DNA of 60,676 nucleotides from JACKPD01 sp034003145 (GCA_034003145.1 JAVEZE010000001.1:1-60676); one strand, 5' to 3'. Positions 42,797 through 51,862 are shown, numbered from the stretch's first letter. A program made the numbers and translations. The notes: generated by a model not told the origin, from the letters alone.

Positions 42797-43144
42797 ATGC
42801 CAATACTTAGAAACAGTGATATGAAAAAAATCCCTCTTGACGCTCCGGGGATGAAAAATGTGACTAAACAGGTTGCAATCTCACCGCAGCAGGGCTGGGA
42901 CGGATGGGTAATGAGAATTTTCACTCTCGGAAAGGGGGGATTTTCACCTCGGCACATACATGAATGGCCTCACATAAACTATGTAATAGAAGGAAGCGGT
43001 AATCTCTACCTTGACGGAAAGGAAAATCCGGTTAAAGCAGGCGATACTGCATATATTCCTGCCGGTGAAGAACATCAGTTTACAAATACAGGAGGCGGGA
43101 TTCTCTCATTTATCTGCATTGTGCCGGAAGAAGGGGAAAAATAA
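42797..43144 (+). CDS. Small cupin-domain protein
   Basis: 115 aa from the ATG at 42797, chosen because AGGAG is 7 nt upstream; the longer frame from 42743 lacks a ribosome site. The cupin metal motif is FSPRHIHEWPHINYVIEGSG and the second box is AGDTAYIPAGEEHQFTN, giving the usual three-histidine set. It is divergent from the tct-unit dehydrogenase and followed after 6 nt by an alpha/beta hydrolase gene. It may be an isomerase or a binding protein; not assignable. Not closely similar to the cupin at 30.8 kb. Confidence 0.87.
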   Translation: MPILRNSDMKKIPLDAPGMKNVTKQVAISPQQGWDGWVMRIFTLGKGGFSPRHIHEWPHINYVIEGSGNLYLDGKENPVKAGDTAYIPAGEEHQFTNTGGGILSFICIVPEEGEK

Positions 43145-43150
43145 CCAGAT

Positions 43151-43978
43151 ATGTTTGTGAAGCTTGAGCAGGCAGATGTTTATACAGAAATTATAGGGAG
43201 CGGAAAACCCCTGCTCATGATTCACGGCAACTGGTGCGATCACAGGCTGATGAGCGGCTGCATGGAAAGGATATTTACAGCAAAAACCGCGGATGGGATT
43301 GCGGATAAATGGAAACGGATATATTTCGACCTTCCGGGGATGGGCAGCACTCTCCTTAAAAAAGAGATTTCAACAACTGATGATATTTTAGATATTGTTG
43401 ATGCCTTTGTCAGGGCTGTAATAAAGGAAGAGCCTTTTTATATCGCATCTGAATCCTACGGCTCTTACATCGCTCAGGGGATTGTAAATAAATACCCGGA
43501 TCAGGTTGCCGGAATAATGATGCTCTGCCCTGTTATTGTGCCGCTTCACGAAGATAGAGACCTCCCGTTCAAGAATATAATTTTCAGGGATGATGATTTT
43601 TACAGTACGCTGTCAAACAATGAACAGGATACCTGCGACAATATGCTTACTATCCAGAGCAGGGAAAACTGGGAAAGATATGTGAATGAGGTAAGATGCG
43701 GAGTCAGGAAAGCTGATATCGCGCTTCTTAAAAAAATAAAAAGATACGGCTATCCATTACATGAAAATGCTGATGCCCTGAAAACCCCTTTCAAAAAGCC
43801 ATCCCTGATTATTACAGGCAGACAGGATACAGCTGTCGGATACAAAGATGCCCTCCCCCTTTTAGAAAACTATCCAAGGGCGGATTTTGTAATTCTTGAC
43901 AGCGCGGGGCACATGCTTCAGATAGAGCAGGCAGATATTTTCGAAGATCTTGTATTAAACTGGCTTTCAAAACTATAA
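43151..43978 (+). CDS. Alpha/beta hydrolase
   Basis: 275 aa. The oxyanion-hole segment is LLMIHGNWCDH, the nucleophile elbow ASESYGSY (Ser102), the acid GRQDTAVGY (Asp226), and the catalytic histidine SAGHMLQIEQ (His254). All three triad residues are present, so it should be active on an ester, lactone or similar bond. It is 6 nt after the cupin gene, so the two are co-transcribed. No signal peptide. A lactonase role next to oxidised sugar metabolism is plausible but unproven. Confidence 0.87.
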   Translation: MFVKLEQADVYTEIIGSGKPLLMIHGNWCDHRLMSGCMERIFTAKTADGIADKWKRIYFDLPGMGSTLLKKEISTTDDILDIVDAFVRAVIKEEPFYIASESYGSYIAQGIVNKYPDQVAGIMMLCPVIVPLHEDRDLPFKNIIFRDDDFYSTLSNNEQDTCDNMLTIQSRENWERYVNEVRCGVRKADIALLKKIKRYGYPLHENADALKTPFKKPSLIITGRQDTAVGYKDALPLLENYPRADFVILDSAGHMLQIEQADIFEDLVLNWLSKL

Positions 43979-43983
43979 AAACA

Positions 43984-43999
43984 GGGCTGTTAGCAGCCC
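43984..43999 (-). terminator. Intrinsic terminator for MFS gene
   Basis: GGGCTG (43984-43989) pairs with CAGCCC (43994-43999) around a 4-nt loop. On the minus strand TGTTTTT follows, so it terminates the leftward MFS transcript. The convergent hydrolase stop is only 6 nt away, and the hairpin may also stabilise that mRNA. Confidence 0.7.
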
Positions 44000-44051
44000 G
44001 GGCTTCTTACGTTACACGCCATATTTTTAGAATAAAATCCCGAAGCCTTTT

Positions 44052-45518
44052 TTAAAGATATCCTGTAATTTCCCACCACTGGATATCGCTCTTTTTTTTA
44101 CGCTTTGCCGGTAACCCGGAATCAGGCAATCCTGGCGATGCGGAAGTTTCCAGCAGTTCAGAATGAGAATGTCCGGAAGATACTGATCCTTTTGCAACTG
44201 CAGTCCGGGAATGACCGGAAGAAACAGCAGCATCCCGTGAAAAATCCTCCTCCCTTTCCCCCGCCTCAGCTGCAGCTCCCTTTTTTTCTGATTTTATCCT
44301 TAAAAGCCTTAAAGCAAGAGATGCGTTGACAACAGAAATTACCGCAGTTGAAATGAAAACAAATGTGAAGCTGTTCCCCTCTTCGCCAAAAAAATGAATA
44401 TAGATATCAATCAGCGCTCCGCTGTAAAGGCCGATGATAAACGAAAAAAATGATGCTGTGAAATTTATCATTGACATGAATGTAACTTCCTTTCCCGGAA
44501 GCATCTTGTTGATAATAAGCCTCATGATAAGATAGTTGTTGAAATGGAGAAAAAAGCAGGTAATAAATCCGAGAAACAGCGGGAAAATAATACCTGAAGA
44601 AATAAATATCCAGAATATCGAAAGACAGGCAAGGGAAACTGAAGAAAGCAGAATAAGGGGAGAGCTTCCTGTCCTGTCGCTGAACACGGCAAGTGATTTA
44701 GCAGCAGTTATTGCTGCTAAACTCTGCAGTATCAAAAACGCAAAGACAAGATTTGCCTCAAATCTCAGTTCCCTGCTGTAAAAAGCGACAAGCAGACCCA
44801 TCATTATGTCGGCAGAGAGGATCAGCCATTTAAGCAAAAGGATAAGCCTTTTTTCCCTGTCAAGGACAGACTCTTTAAGAATCTCAAGCATGTTTCTGCC
44901 GGAATAAGGCTCTATCTTCTCAGGACACTTCAGCTTAAAAAGCTGCAATGCCGCGGCTGTGTTGGCAATTATTCCGACAAACTGCAGGACAAGGAGTGCG
45001 GTAAGCGTTCCTATTTTCTCAATAGAAGTAAAGAAAAAAGAAGCTGCCCGCGCGATGAGGGATGACCTGTGAAATCTGACAGAGCTAAGCCCTATAATCT
45101 CGCCTGTATTATCAGCTGATGAGATATATTTTCTGGTAATCTGATTTAACACGCTTCCGATTTCGCGGGCGAAGCAGTATATGGTATAAACAATCATTAT
45201 TGTATATACAGCAAAACTTTTATCAACAAAGGGGAGGATAAAATAGAGCATGCATATCACACCCCTTACAACCCAGATAGTTGCGTGTACCCTTACAGTA
45301 TTTTTACCACCAAAGATTACCGGCAGAAGAAGAAGTGATATTCCCGCGCTGTGGATGATAGAAGAAAGGTAGCCAAGCTGAATGTTTGAGGCTCCGAAGT
45401 AAAGGGCAAGAAGCATAACCGGCCCTTTTGCTATAAACCCGGCACCAAAGCCGTTGTAAAAGGCATAGTTAAAATAGTGTTTTATGTTTTTCTCACCCGG
45501 GGTTAACTCTTTCTTCAC
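44052..45518 (-). CDS. Major facilitator superfamily transporter
   Basis: 488 aa with about 11-12 hydrophobic segments from residue 10 to about 410, then a hydrophilic Ser/Gly/His-rich tail of roughly 75 residues. The tail contains a repeated SSGHS unit (VSSGHSRTAVA and VSSGHSHSE). The start is GTG, with GGAG rather far upstream. No signature of a named subfamily is obvious. It stands alone between the hydrolase and the GntR gene; an importer or exporter for a compound of the neighbouring pathways is possible. Substrate unknown. Confidence 0.8.
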   Translation of the reverse strand: MKKELTPGEKNIKHYFNYAFYNGFGAGFIAKGPVMLLALYFGASNIQLGYLSSIIHSAGISLLLLPVIFGGKNTVRVHATIWVVRGVICMLYFILPFVDKSFAVYTIMIVYTIYCFAREIGSVLNQITRKYISSADNTGEIIGLSSVRFHRSSLIARAASFFFTSIEKIGTLTALLVLQFVGIIANTAAALQLFKLKCPEKIEPYSGRNMLEILKESVLDREKRLILLLKWLILSADIMMGLLVAFYSRELRFEANLVFAFLILQSLAAITAAKSLAVFSDRTGSSPLILLSSVSLACLSIFWIFISSGIIFPLFLGFITCFFLHFNNYLIMRLIINKMLPGKEVTFMSMINFTASFFSFIIGLYSGALIDIYIHFFGEEGNSFTFVFISTAVISVVNASLALRLLRIKSEKKGAAAEAGEREEDFSRDAAVSSGHSRTAVAKGSVSSGHSHSELLETSASPGLPDSGLPAKRKKKSDIQWWEITGYL

Positions 45519-45717
45519 TTTATTTAACTTTTACTCCAACTCCTTAAAAACTTTGTTTTTTATGCTGCATCTTTAACACTTCAGCTAATTTAAAAAATTA
45601 TACCAGATATTCTTGTTTTTTTAATTTAATTTTACAAGTCCTGATTTAATGAATATAAATTAAATAAATTATCCAGAAGTGCAATCCCTGTCGGTATGGA
45701 TAATTAATCAGGTTTAA

Positions 45718-45758
45718 TTGACGTTTATCTATGACATATGGTATACAATTGGTATATG
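45718..45758 (+). promoter_or_regulatory. Promoter of GntR gene with overlapping operator
   Basis: TTGACG (45718-45723), 18-bp spacer, TATACA (45742-45747). TGGTATACAA (45739-45748) covers the -10 and is one base off the palindrome TGGTATACCA found in the catabolic promoter at 51.84 kb. A second TGGTATA begins at 45750, 11 bp further. This layout suggests autorepression. Confidence 0.6.
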
Positions 45759-45775
45759 TTTAACAAAGAGAGCAG

Positions 45776-46444
45776 TTGAAAAAATTTATGTTTGAAAAAA
45801 AAGAAGTAATATCTGATAAGCTTTTTCGTGAGCTTAAAGAAATGATAATCACGAATAAACTCAAACAAGGGTCTCCCCTTTCTGAAAGAAAATTATGTGT
45901 GCTGCTCAACGCAAGCAGAACCCCTATCAGGGAAGCTTTGCGAAAACTTTACAACGATCATTTTGTAGAATTGAAACCGGATTACGGCGCATTTGTATCC
46001 ATAGTTACCTTTGAACAGGTATCTCAAATCTATGATATAAGGGAAATGCTGGAAGCTCTTGCCGTGCGTTCATTTACCCAGTCTATTAATGTAAAACAAA
46101 TTGAAACAATAAAAGATATCCACAGGAAACTAATAACAGCGATAAACCTGAAAAAGTACGAAGAAGCCTTAAATATTGATCTGTTTTTCCACAAATATAT
46201 AATTGAAGAATCCAAGAACGAACTTCTCCAGAGTATATTAATTTCAATATTTGATCATATCAGAAGAATAATCAATTTAACCAATTATACCGATGACTGG
46301 GCACATGAATCACTTGATCAGCATAATTTAATATTTGAATGCATTCTTAAAAAAAATGTCAACGGAGCAGAGAAAGCAATGAGAAAACATTCACGTACCA
46401 GTAAAAAACACCAGCTTGAACAATGGATAAAAATAAAACAGTAA
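45776..46444 (+). CDS. GntR-family (FCD) transcriptional regulator
   Basis: 222 aa from TTG at 45776; an ATG four codons later (45788) is the alternative, and neither has ideal ribosome-site spacing. The winged helix spans about residues 10-75 (SDKLFRELKEMIITNKLKQG and NASRTPIREALRKLYNDHFV). The FCD domain has DLFFHKYIIEESKN in the metal-ligand position and a C-terminal KKNVNGAEKAMRKH. It converges on the IolM/N/O-type operon and shares an operator-like palindrome with that operon's promoter, so it is the likely repressor. The inducer may be an inositol-pathway intermediate. Confidence 0.9.
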   Translation: MKKFMFEKKEVISDKLFRELKEMIITNKLKQGSPLSERKLCVLLNASRTPIREALRKLYNDHFVELKPDYGAFVSIVTFEQVSQIYDIREMLEALAVRSFTQSINVKQIETIKDIHRKLITAINLKKYEEALNIDLFFHKYIIEESKNELLQSILISIFDHIRRIINLTNYTDDWAHESLDQHNLIFECILKKNVNGAEKAMRKHSRTSKKHQLEQWIKIKQ

Positions 46445-46474
46445 AAAACTCTGTTATCTTATGCTGATTAATAT

Positions 46475-46502
46475 CCGGAGAGATTCATATGAATCTCTCC
46501 GG
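46475..46502. terminator. Bidirectional terminator, perfect 28-bp palindrome
   Basis: CCGGAGAGATTCAT (46475-46488) is followed directly by its reverse complement (46489-46502), forming a strong hairpin with A/T-rich flanks on both sides. It separates the GntR gene from the convergent dehydrogenase gene. Confidence 0.8.
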
Positions 46503-46508
46503 TATTGA

Positions 46509-47564
46509 TTAATCAAATTTTATCATTACTTTTCTTGCGTTAGCCTTGTCATGACAGGCAATATCAAAAGCTTTGTGGATATCGGCAAATTTGAATCTGT
46601 GGGTATTTAAGGCCTTGAAGTCATAATTGGCCTTGATCCTGCTCAGGAATTTTATAGTCCTCGGCATGAAAGTTTTTGTGCCGCCAGATCCGACTATACT
46701 TAAGTTTTTCCAGATAACCTTTCCAAGTTCGGCTGAAACTTTCCGGCCTATCGAGTGCCCGACAAATCCTACACGGCAGCTGTGCCCTGCAATATCAAAA
46801 ACTGATGCAATACCCTTATCATTACCTGAACATTCAACAATTACAGAAGGACCTTTTCCTTTGGTCAGCTTATTTATAGATTCAACTACTTTTCCGTCGG
46901 ACGGATCCACAACATGATCAGCTCCATATTTTAATGCTGTTTCCCTGCGGCTTGCCAGAGGATCAACAACTATAACCATGGCATTTGATGCCTTTGCAGT
47001 CATGGTCGCGGAAAGCCCTATAGGGCCTGCTCCCAATACAACAACATCATCGCTTGCATCAAGATATCCTCCATTTCCCCATACTCCCCAATAACCTACA
47101 GAGAAAGTCTCAACCCAGGCTCCAAGCTCATAATCCCAGTCATCAGGAAATGGATGGGTATACTGTTCTTCAAGTATCATGTATTCACCCATGGCGCCGG
47201 GAGAATCCGGCCTGAATCCCAGTTCCCTCATATTAAGACATGCTGAAGGCATAAGTCCGTTTTTACAGTTTTCACATTTTCCGCATGCCATTACACAATC
47301 GCCGGTAACTTTCATCCCTTTTTTGATGCTAGTTACCTTGCTTCCTGTTTCAACGACTTCTCCTGCCCATTCGTGCCCGGGTGTATAGGGTGCTATATCA
47401 TATCGCCCTTCTGCAGATTCTCCCTCAAAACATTCCACATCAGATCCGCAGATGCCGACAGCATGCATCTTTATCAATACCTGGTCATCCCTCAATGCGG
47501 GAAGTTCTACTTCTTCAACCCTTAAGTCCTTAGGACCGTATAGAAAAGCAATTTTAGCTTTCAT
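46509..47564 (-). CDS. Sorbitol dehydrogenase-like zinc alcohol dehydrogenase
   Basis: 351 aa. Zinc motifs are GICGSDVECFEG and PGHEWAGEVVE, the structural loop MACGKCENCKNGLMPSAC, and the dinucleotide site VVLGAGPIGLSATM. The build is that of polyol or L-gulonate 5-dehydrogenase relatives. It is the last gene of the IolN/O/M-type operon, 14 nt after the IolM gene. A role in reducing the pathway product (tagaturonate) or in oxidising another inositol or hexonate is possible; this is inference from context. Confidence 0.88.
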   Translation of the reverse strand: MKAKIAFLYGPKDLRVEEVELPALRDDQVLIKMHAVGICGSDVECFEGESAEGRYDIAPYTPGHEWAGEVVETGSKVTSIKKGMKVTGDCVMACGKCENCKNGLMPSACLNMRELGFRPDSPGAMGEYMILEEQYTHPFPDDWDYELGAWVETFSVGYWGVWGNGGYLDASDDVVVLGAGPIGLSATMTAKASNAMVIVVDPLASRRETALKYGADHVVDPSDGKVVESINKLTKGKGPSVIVECSGNDKGIASVFDIAGHSCRVGFVGHSIGRKVSAELGKVIWKNLSIVGSGGTKTFMPRTIKFLSRIKANYDFKALNTHRFKFADIHKAFDIACHDKANARKVMIKFD

Positions 47565-47578
47565 ATTATTTTTCTCCT

Positions 47579-48778
47579 CTATTCCTTGACATGTTCAATC
47601 TTTTTGTAATGTGTACTTACCAGAACTTTTCCTGCTACACGATTACCGGCTAGTGCCATTCCATCCATTATGTTTTCCAGAGGGACCCTTGATGTAACCA
47701 TTTTTCTCATATCAATACGGCCGCTTGCCATTAGAGAGATTACATCGGTGTAAATCCCCTGTCCGGATTGTCCATTTGAACCGCACATCATGGCTGCGTT
47801 GAACTGAATCGGATATAAATCTATACTTGTTTTTCCGATTGAATGTCCAATCTGTACAATTTTTCCGCCTATAGCCATAGCTCCTGCCATTACAGGATAG
47901 GTCGCATTGGTAGCACCTGAACATTCTGCGAAAAGAGAGATACCGCGCCCATTTGTGAGGTCCATCAGCATTTCTGAAGGGTTTATTGATTTTTTTGAAA
48001 GTTCAATCGGATCATAAACATAATCAGCTCCCATTTTTTTTGCCAAATCCCTTCTTTCAGGGGTTGTCTCGAAACAGATCAATTTACCTGCCCCGCTGGT
48101 TTTCATAAGAGCAACAGCAGCAAGTCCCACAGGGCCGCCTCCAAAAACAACTGTATGCCCTCCCGGCCTGACCCCGCCTGCCCTGACAAATAAACCGTTA
48201 TATGCAACACCTGCCGGTTCAATCATTGATCCCAGTTCCAGAGCCGACATTTTATCCTCATAGAGATTCATGATATCATTAAGCAGATAACAGTACTTTG
48301 CTTTTACAGTAACGTACTCTGCAAAACCTCCATCGTATGTGAGTCCAGGCTCTTCAAGCATCCGGCACTGATTAAACATGCCGGTCCGGCAGGGATCACA
48401 TTCACCGCACCAGTGCATTGATTCAACACTTACAAGGTCTCCGGTTTTTAAGGTTTTTACGTTTTTTCCTGCAGAGACAACTTCTCCTGAAAATTCATGT
48501 CCTGTAATAATCGGGTATCTGGAATGTCCATTATATTTCGTATATCCATCATCATCCATCTGAAGAAGATGGGCGTCTGTACCACATATTCCTGCAGCAC
48601 CAACTTTCAAAAGAACCTCTCCGTCTTTTACCACAGGTTCCGGCCTGTCAACAACAGAGCCCCTGATATTTTTCCAGATTGAGTTTCCTCTTGCAGATCT
48701 ATGTGTTTCTGATTCTCTTTTGGAAAGGACATAATCTTTTTTGGGCGCCCAATCCGCTTCTACATAAAATGCTCTCAT
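47579..48778 (-). CDS. iolM: Scyllo-inosose 3-dehydrogenase-like (IolM)
   Basis: 399 aa from the ATG at 48778, four nt after AGGAGGTGG and in a 4-nt ATGA overlap with the upstream gene; the frame extends upstream without support. It has the long N-terminal extension (MRAFYVEADWAPKKDYVLSK) before the catalytic zinc motif GICGTDAHLLQ. It also has GHEFSGEVV, the structural loop WCGECDPCRTGMFNQC, and a late GSNGQSGQGIYTDVISLMASG. These peculiarities match my memory of Thermotoga maritima IolM (TM0412), which oxidises scyllo-inosose to a diketo-inositol with NAD. Neighbouring IolN, IolO and IolG homologues agree. Confidence 0.82.
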   Translation of the reverse strand: MRAFYVEADWAPKKDYVLSKRESETHRSARGNSIWKNIRGSVVDRPEPVVKDGEVLLKVGAAGICGTDAHLLQMDDDGYTKYNGHSRYPIITGHEFSGEVVSAGKNVKTLKTGDLVSVESMHWCGECDPCRTGMFNQCRMLEEPGLTYDGGFAEYVTVKAKYCYLLNDIMNLYEDKMSALELGSMIEPAGVAYNGLFVRAGGVRPGGHTVVFGGGPVGLAAVALMKTSGAGKLICFETTPERRDLAKKMGADYVYDPIELSKKSINPSEMLMDLTNGRGISLFAECSGATNATYPVMAGAMAIGGKIVQIGHSIGKTSIDLYPIQFNAAMMCGSNGQSGQGIYTDVISLMASGRIDMRKMVTSRVPLENIMDGMALAGNRVAGKVLVSTHYKKIEHVKE

Positions 48779-49596
48779 TTGACCACCTCCTGATTTAAAC
48801 AGCTCCTGATAGTTTTTATGGCTGTCTGCGCACATGTTTTACTGTCCGGTACAGGTAAAACCTCTACCCCTATGTATTTAAGATTTTTAAAATTTTTAAC
48901 CTGGCTCAAAATACTCCTGAAGTCGATATGCCCCATCCCGGGAGCCAGCCGATTGTTGTCCGCGCAATGAATAGCACCTACATCCTCAGCTGCCCCTTTC
49001 AAAGCTTCATGGATAGAGCTTTCCTCAATATTCATGTGATATGTATCAGGTAAAACCCTGAGATGAGATGAGTTCATGGATAGAACATATTCATGGCATG
49101 AGCCTACTGTATTGAAAAAATTTGTTTCATACCGGTTTATGGCCTCAAGCAGAAGATAAGCGCCAGCTTTTTCGGCATGGGAAAGACATTCAGCGATAGC
49201 GCTGCTGCCTGATTCAAACTGTTTTTTATCATCAGTTCCTGCAAGTTTTCCCTTGATACCTCCGAGAATAACACAACCGCCAGTCCCGGAGAGGAGATCA
49301 ATATAACCTTTAATCCGCCGTACTGTTTCTTTCCTTTTTCCCTCTTCAAAGGAAAAGAGAGAAAGTGAATCCTCAATAAAGCTTTGCCCTGTTGCGATTG
49401 ACAACAATTCCATATCATATTTTTCAAGCAGTCCAAACAACACTTTCTTTTCCATATCGTCAGGCGTTCTGAGGCTTAATTCAATTCCGTCATAACCCAT
49501 TTCAGAAAGTTCTTTCAATCCCCTTTCAATATCACCTGGATACAAAAGAGGGCCGAATTTCGTCTTATTGGGTGTAACGCTGGCTGCAATTTTCAT
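48775..49596 (-). CDS. iolO: 5-keto-L-gluconate epimerase-like TIM barrel (IolO)
   Basis: 273 aa xylose isomerase-like barrel. Distinctive segments are IATGQSFIEDSLSLFS, LLEAINRYETNFFNT, PDTYHMNIEESSIHEALKG and NNRLAPGMGHIDFRSIL. They align by eye with what I recall of T. maritima IolO (TM0416), which converts 5-keto-L-gluconate to D-tagaturonate. Metal ligands are expected at the glutamate of LLLEA, the aspartate of LPDTYH, the histidine of IHCAD and the glutamate of GVEVLP. It overlaps the IolM gene by 4 nt and follows the IolN-like gene by 8 nt. Confidence 0.82.
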   Translation of the reverse strand: MKIAASVTPNKTKFGPLLYPGDIERGLKELSEMGYDGIELSLRTPDDMEKKVLFGLLEKYDMELLSIATGQSFIEDSLSLFSFEEGKRKETVRRIKGYIDLLSGTGGCVILGGIKGKLAGTDDKKQFESGSSAIAECLSHAEKAGAYLLLEAINRYETNFFNTVGSCHEYVLSMNSSHLRVLPDTYHMNIEESSIHEALKGAAEDVGAIHCADNNRLAPGMGHIDFRSILSQVKNFKNLKYIGVEVLPVPDSKTCAQTAIKTIRSCLNQEVVK

Positions 49597-49604
49597 TATT
49601 TCTC

Positions 49605-50576
49605 CTATGTAGGATATCCAAGTGTATAGATATGTTTTCCGCCATTAAGCGGTCCTTTTATCACATCTTCAATTTCTTTCTTGTCTCTCATTGTCATGTA
49701 CTCGATCGGAGGAAGTTTCCCGGCAGGATACATCGTCATAATATCGTTTATCAGCTTTTCGAGATAATCAAGTATGGCATACACTCCTGGTTTGGCTTTC
49801 TCAGGATCAGCAAGTGTCGCATCCCCTACAACACCTTCGGGCGTTGAGACAACTTCTATAGCTGATGCGCCAACCTGGCACCAGAAATCAATTGGAGACT
49901 CTTCCTTGTAAACACTTCCTGATTTGTTTATATGACCTTCCGGAAATATTTTTGCAGGTGTGGATTTTTCAGCATAATCCTGATTGATCAGTTCCGGAAA
50001 AAGAGCCATTGAAAAAGACGTTTCAACTTCATCCGCATGAATAAACGGAGTTTCAAAAACACCGCCATGGGCTTTGTCCTTTAAAAACTCGGGGATAACA
50101 AACCACCAGTTGACATTTACAAGAATGGCCGGAACCTGGTATTTTTTTGCGAACTGATGTATCGCGAGCGGCAGTACATAATCCTGGCCATGCCCGTTTA
50201 ATAATATTATTTTCCTGAATCCTGAATTCCAGAATCCTGCGATTACCGCGCGGATATAGGCAGATAAATCTTCTTCCGGAACAACAATTGTTCCTGGCAT
50301 TCCAAGGTGATGAAAAGGATGTGATCCGTACCATATAGGTTCAGCTACAGTGCAACCTGTCTTTTGCGCTACAGCCTCAGCAAGACGCGTTACCAAAAAA
50401 GTATCTTCACCAGAACAGGCATTTTTCCCGTGGTTTTCTGTACTTCCTATTGGTAAAATCAGCATATCGCTTTTCTTGAGCCGCTCTTCAATCTCATGAC
50501 CGTTCATTGTCTGATAATAAATCCCTGTAGGTCTTTCCATGTGACCACCCTGAGGCGGAATTGTCCATTTACTCAT
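49605..50576 (-). CDS. iolN: 3-dehydro-scyllo-inosose hydrolase-like, creatininase family (IolN)
   Basis: 323 aa. The metal motif is LPIGSTENHGKNACSGEDTF, with Glu, His and Asp in place but asparagine where the family usually has a second histidine. GSHPFHHLGMPGT, LLNGHGQDYVLPLAIHQF and HADEVETSFSMALFP complete the creatininase fold. As I recall, T. maritima IolN is also a creatininase-family protein and opens the diketo-inositol ring hydrolytically to 5-keto-L-gluconate. Position between a Gfo/Idh gene and the IolO gene fits that role. AGGAG ribosome site. Confidence 0.8.
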   Translation of the reverse strand: MSKWTIPPQGGHMERPTGIYYQTMNGHEIEERLKKSDMLILPIGSTENHGKNACSGEDTFLVTRLAEAVAQKTGCTVAEPIWYGSHPFHHLGMPGTIVVPEEDLSAYIRAVIAGFWNSGFRKIILLNGHGQDYVLPLAIHQFAKKYQVPAILVNVNWWFVIPEFLKDKAHGGVFETPFIHADEVETSFSMALFPELINQDYAEKSTPAKIFPEGHINKSGSVYKEESPIDFWCQVGASAIEVVSTPEGVVGDATLADPEKAKPGVYAILDYLEKLINDIMTMYPAGKLPPIEYMTMRDKKEIEDVIKGPLNGGKHIYTLGYPT

Positions 50577-50614
50577 AACTTTATTCTCCTTATAAAACTT
50601 ATATTTTTTATATT

Positions 50615-51733
50615 TTAAATTTCAACCCAGCTTGAATTGCTTTCTGCGCTTTCAAGGGACCTCTTTACAAAAAGAAGGCTTTCAACACCATCTTTCAGGG
50701 TCGGGAATTTATACTTTCCATTATTGACGGGGGAGTTTTTTGTCAGAAGCTCATCAATAAAAGAATTATAAATATTAGCCAAAGCCTCATAATATCCTTC
50801 AGGATGACCTTCCGGCAAACAGGTGTTTTCCTTCTGCAGAGCAGATAAATATACAGCTCCTCTTTTTAATATCCGTGAAGGTTCATTCAGCGGTGAAAAG
50901 ATAAGCTCATTAGGCCTCTCCTGTACCCAAATCAATGACCCTTTGGATCCATAAATTTCTATCTTCATGCCATTGCCGTGACCGATGGCGATATATGAAA
51001 GCCAATATAATCCCTTGGCTCCGTCCTCATATTCAAGCATAACAACCGCATTGTCATCCAGCGCTCTTCCTTCAACAAAGCTGTCCAGAACAGCGCATAC
51101 TTTTTTTATTTTAAGCCCTGTAACATAGCTGACAAGATTTTCGATATGTACACCGATATCACCAAGACAATTTGTTTTTCCTGTCTGGGCAGGGTCTGAT
51201 CTCCACTGCGCCTGCCTGTTTCCCATCTCTTCAACTTTTTCAGCCATCCATGCCTCAGGGCAGTCAGCCTTGACAAACCGTAATTTTCCCAGTTTCCCAT
51301 CATCAATAAGAGCTTTCATTTCTTTTACCATTGGATATCCGGTGTAGGTATAGGTTACAGCAAAATGACAGCAATTCTTTTCACTTAATTTTTTCAGCTC
51401 CAGCGCATCCTCAAGTGTAACTGTAACCGGTTTTTCGCAAACCACATTAATTCCATGTTCAAGACATTTTTTGGCGATCGGATAATGAAGATTATTGGGA
51501 GTTACAATAGTTATAAAATCTATTTCCTTTTCTTTTTCAAGAAGCTCTTCATAGCTTGAATAAACCCTAGAGGGATCCAAAAACAATGATTCGCCTGTTT
51601 TTTTGTTATTTACCGCATCCCTTGAAAAAGACCCTGCAACAAGTGCTGCCCTGCCGTCAAATCTTATGGCTCTTCTGTGAACATCACCAATGAATGCCCC
51701 TTCCCCGCCGCCAATCATCGCGTACTTTAACAT
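50615..51733 (-). CDS. Gfo/Idh/MocA-family oxidoreductase
   Basis: 372 aa. The Rossmann N-terminus is IGGGEGAFIGDVHRRAIRFDG, the NAD-site motif VTPNNLHYPIAKKCLEHG, then CEKPVTVTLEDALELKKL. The middle VTYTYTGYPMVKEMKAL and the C-terminal DIGVHIENLVSYVTG carry candidate catalytic His/Asp. This GGGxGAFIG subgroup differs from classic IolG. It leads the IolN/O/M-type operon and is preceded by the TGGTATACCA promoter. It may oxidise another inositol isomer or a related sugar, feeding IolM. Substrate unproven. Confidence 0.88.
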   Translation of the reverse strand: MLKYAMIGGGEGAFIGDVHRRAIRFDGRAALVAGSFSRDAVNNKKTGESLFLDPSRVYSSYEELLEKEKEIDFITIVTPNNLHYPIAKKCLEHGINVVCEKPVTVTLEDALELKKLSEKNCCHFAVTYTYTGYPMVKEMKALIDDGKLGKLRFVKADCPEAWMAEKVEEMGNRQAQWRSDPAQTGKTNCLGDIGVHIENLVSYVTGLKIKKVCAVLDSFVEGRALDDNAVVMLEYEDGAKGLYWLSYIAIGHGNGMKIEIYGSKGSLIWVQERPNELIFSPLNEPSRILKRGAVYLSALQKENTCLPEGHPEGYYEALANIYNSFIDELLTKNSPVNNGKYKFPTLKDGVESLLFVKRSLESAESNSSWVEI

Positions 51734-51833
51734 TTAACACTCCTTAAGGATTTGACTGTAGAAAAAACCCAACATGCGGAAGGCTATTCAGCAATGGGAG
51801 GTACAGTACAAGGTTTTTTCATCACCCATTAAT

Positions 51834-51862
51834 ATTATGCCACTGGTATACCATTTAGTCAA
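51834..51862 (-). promoter_or_regulatory. Promoter with operator in spacer, IolN/O/M operon
   Basis: Minus-strand TTGACT (51862-51857), 17-bp spacer, CATAAT (51839-51834). The perfect 10-bp palindrome TGGTATACCA (51844-51853) lies within the spacer. A protein bound there would block RNA polymerase. A near-copy overlaps the promoter of the GntR gene at 45.74 kb. Confidence 0.75.
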
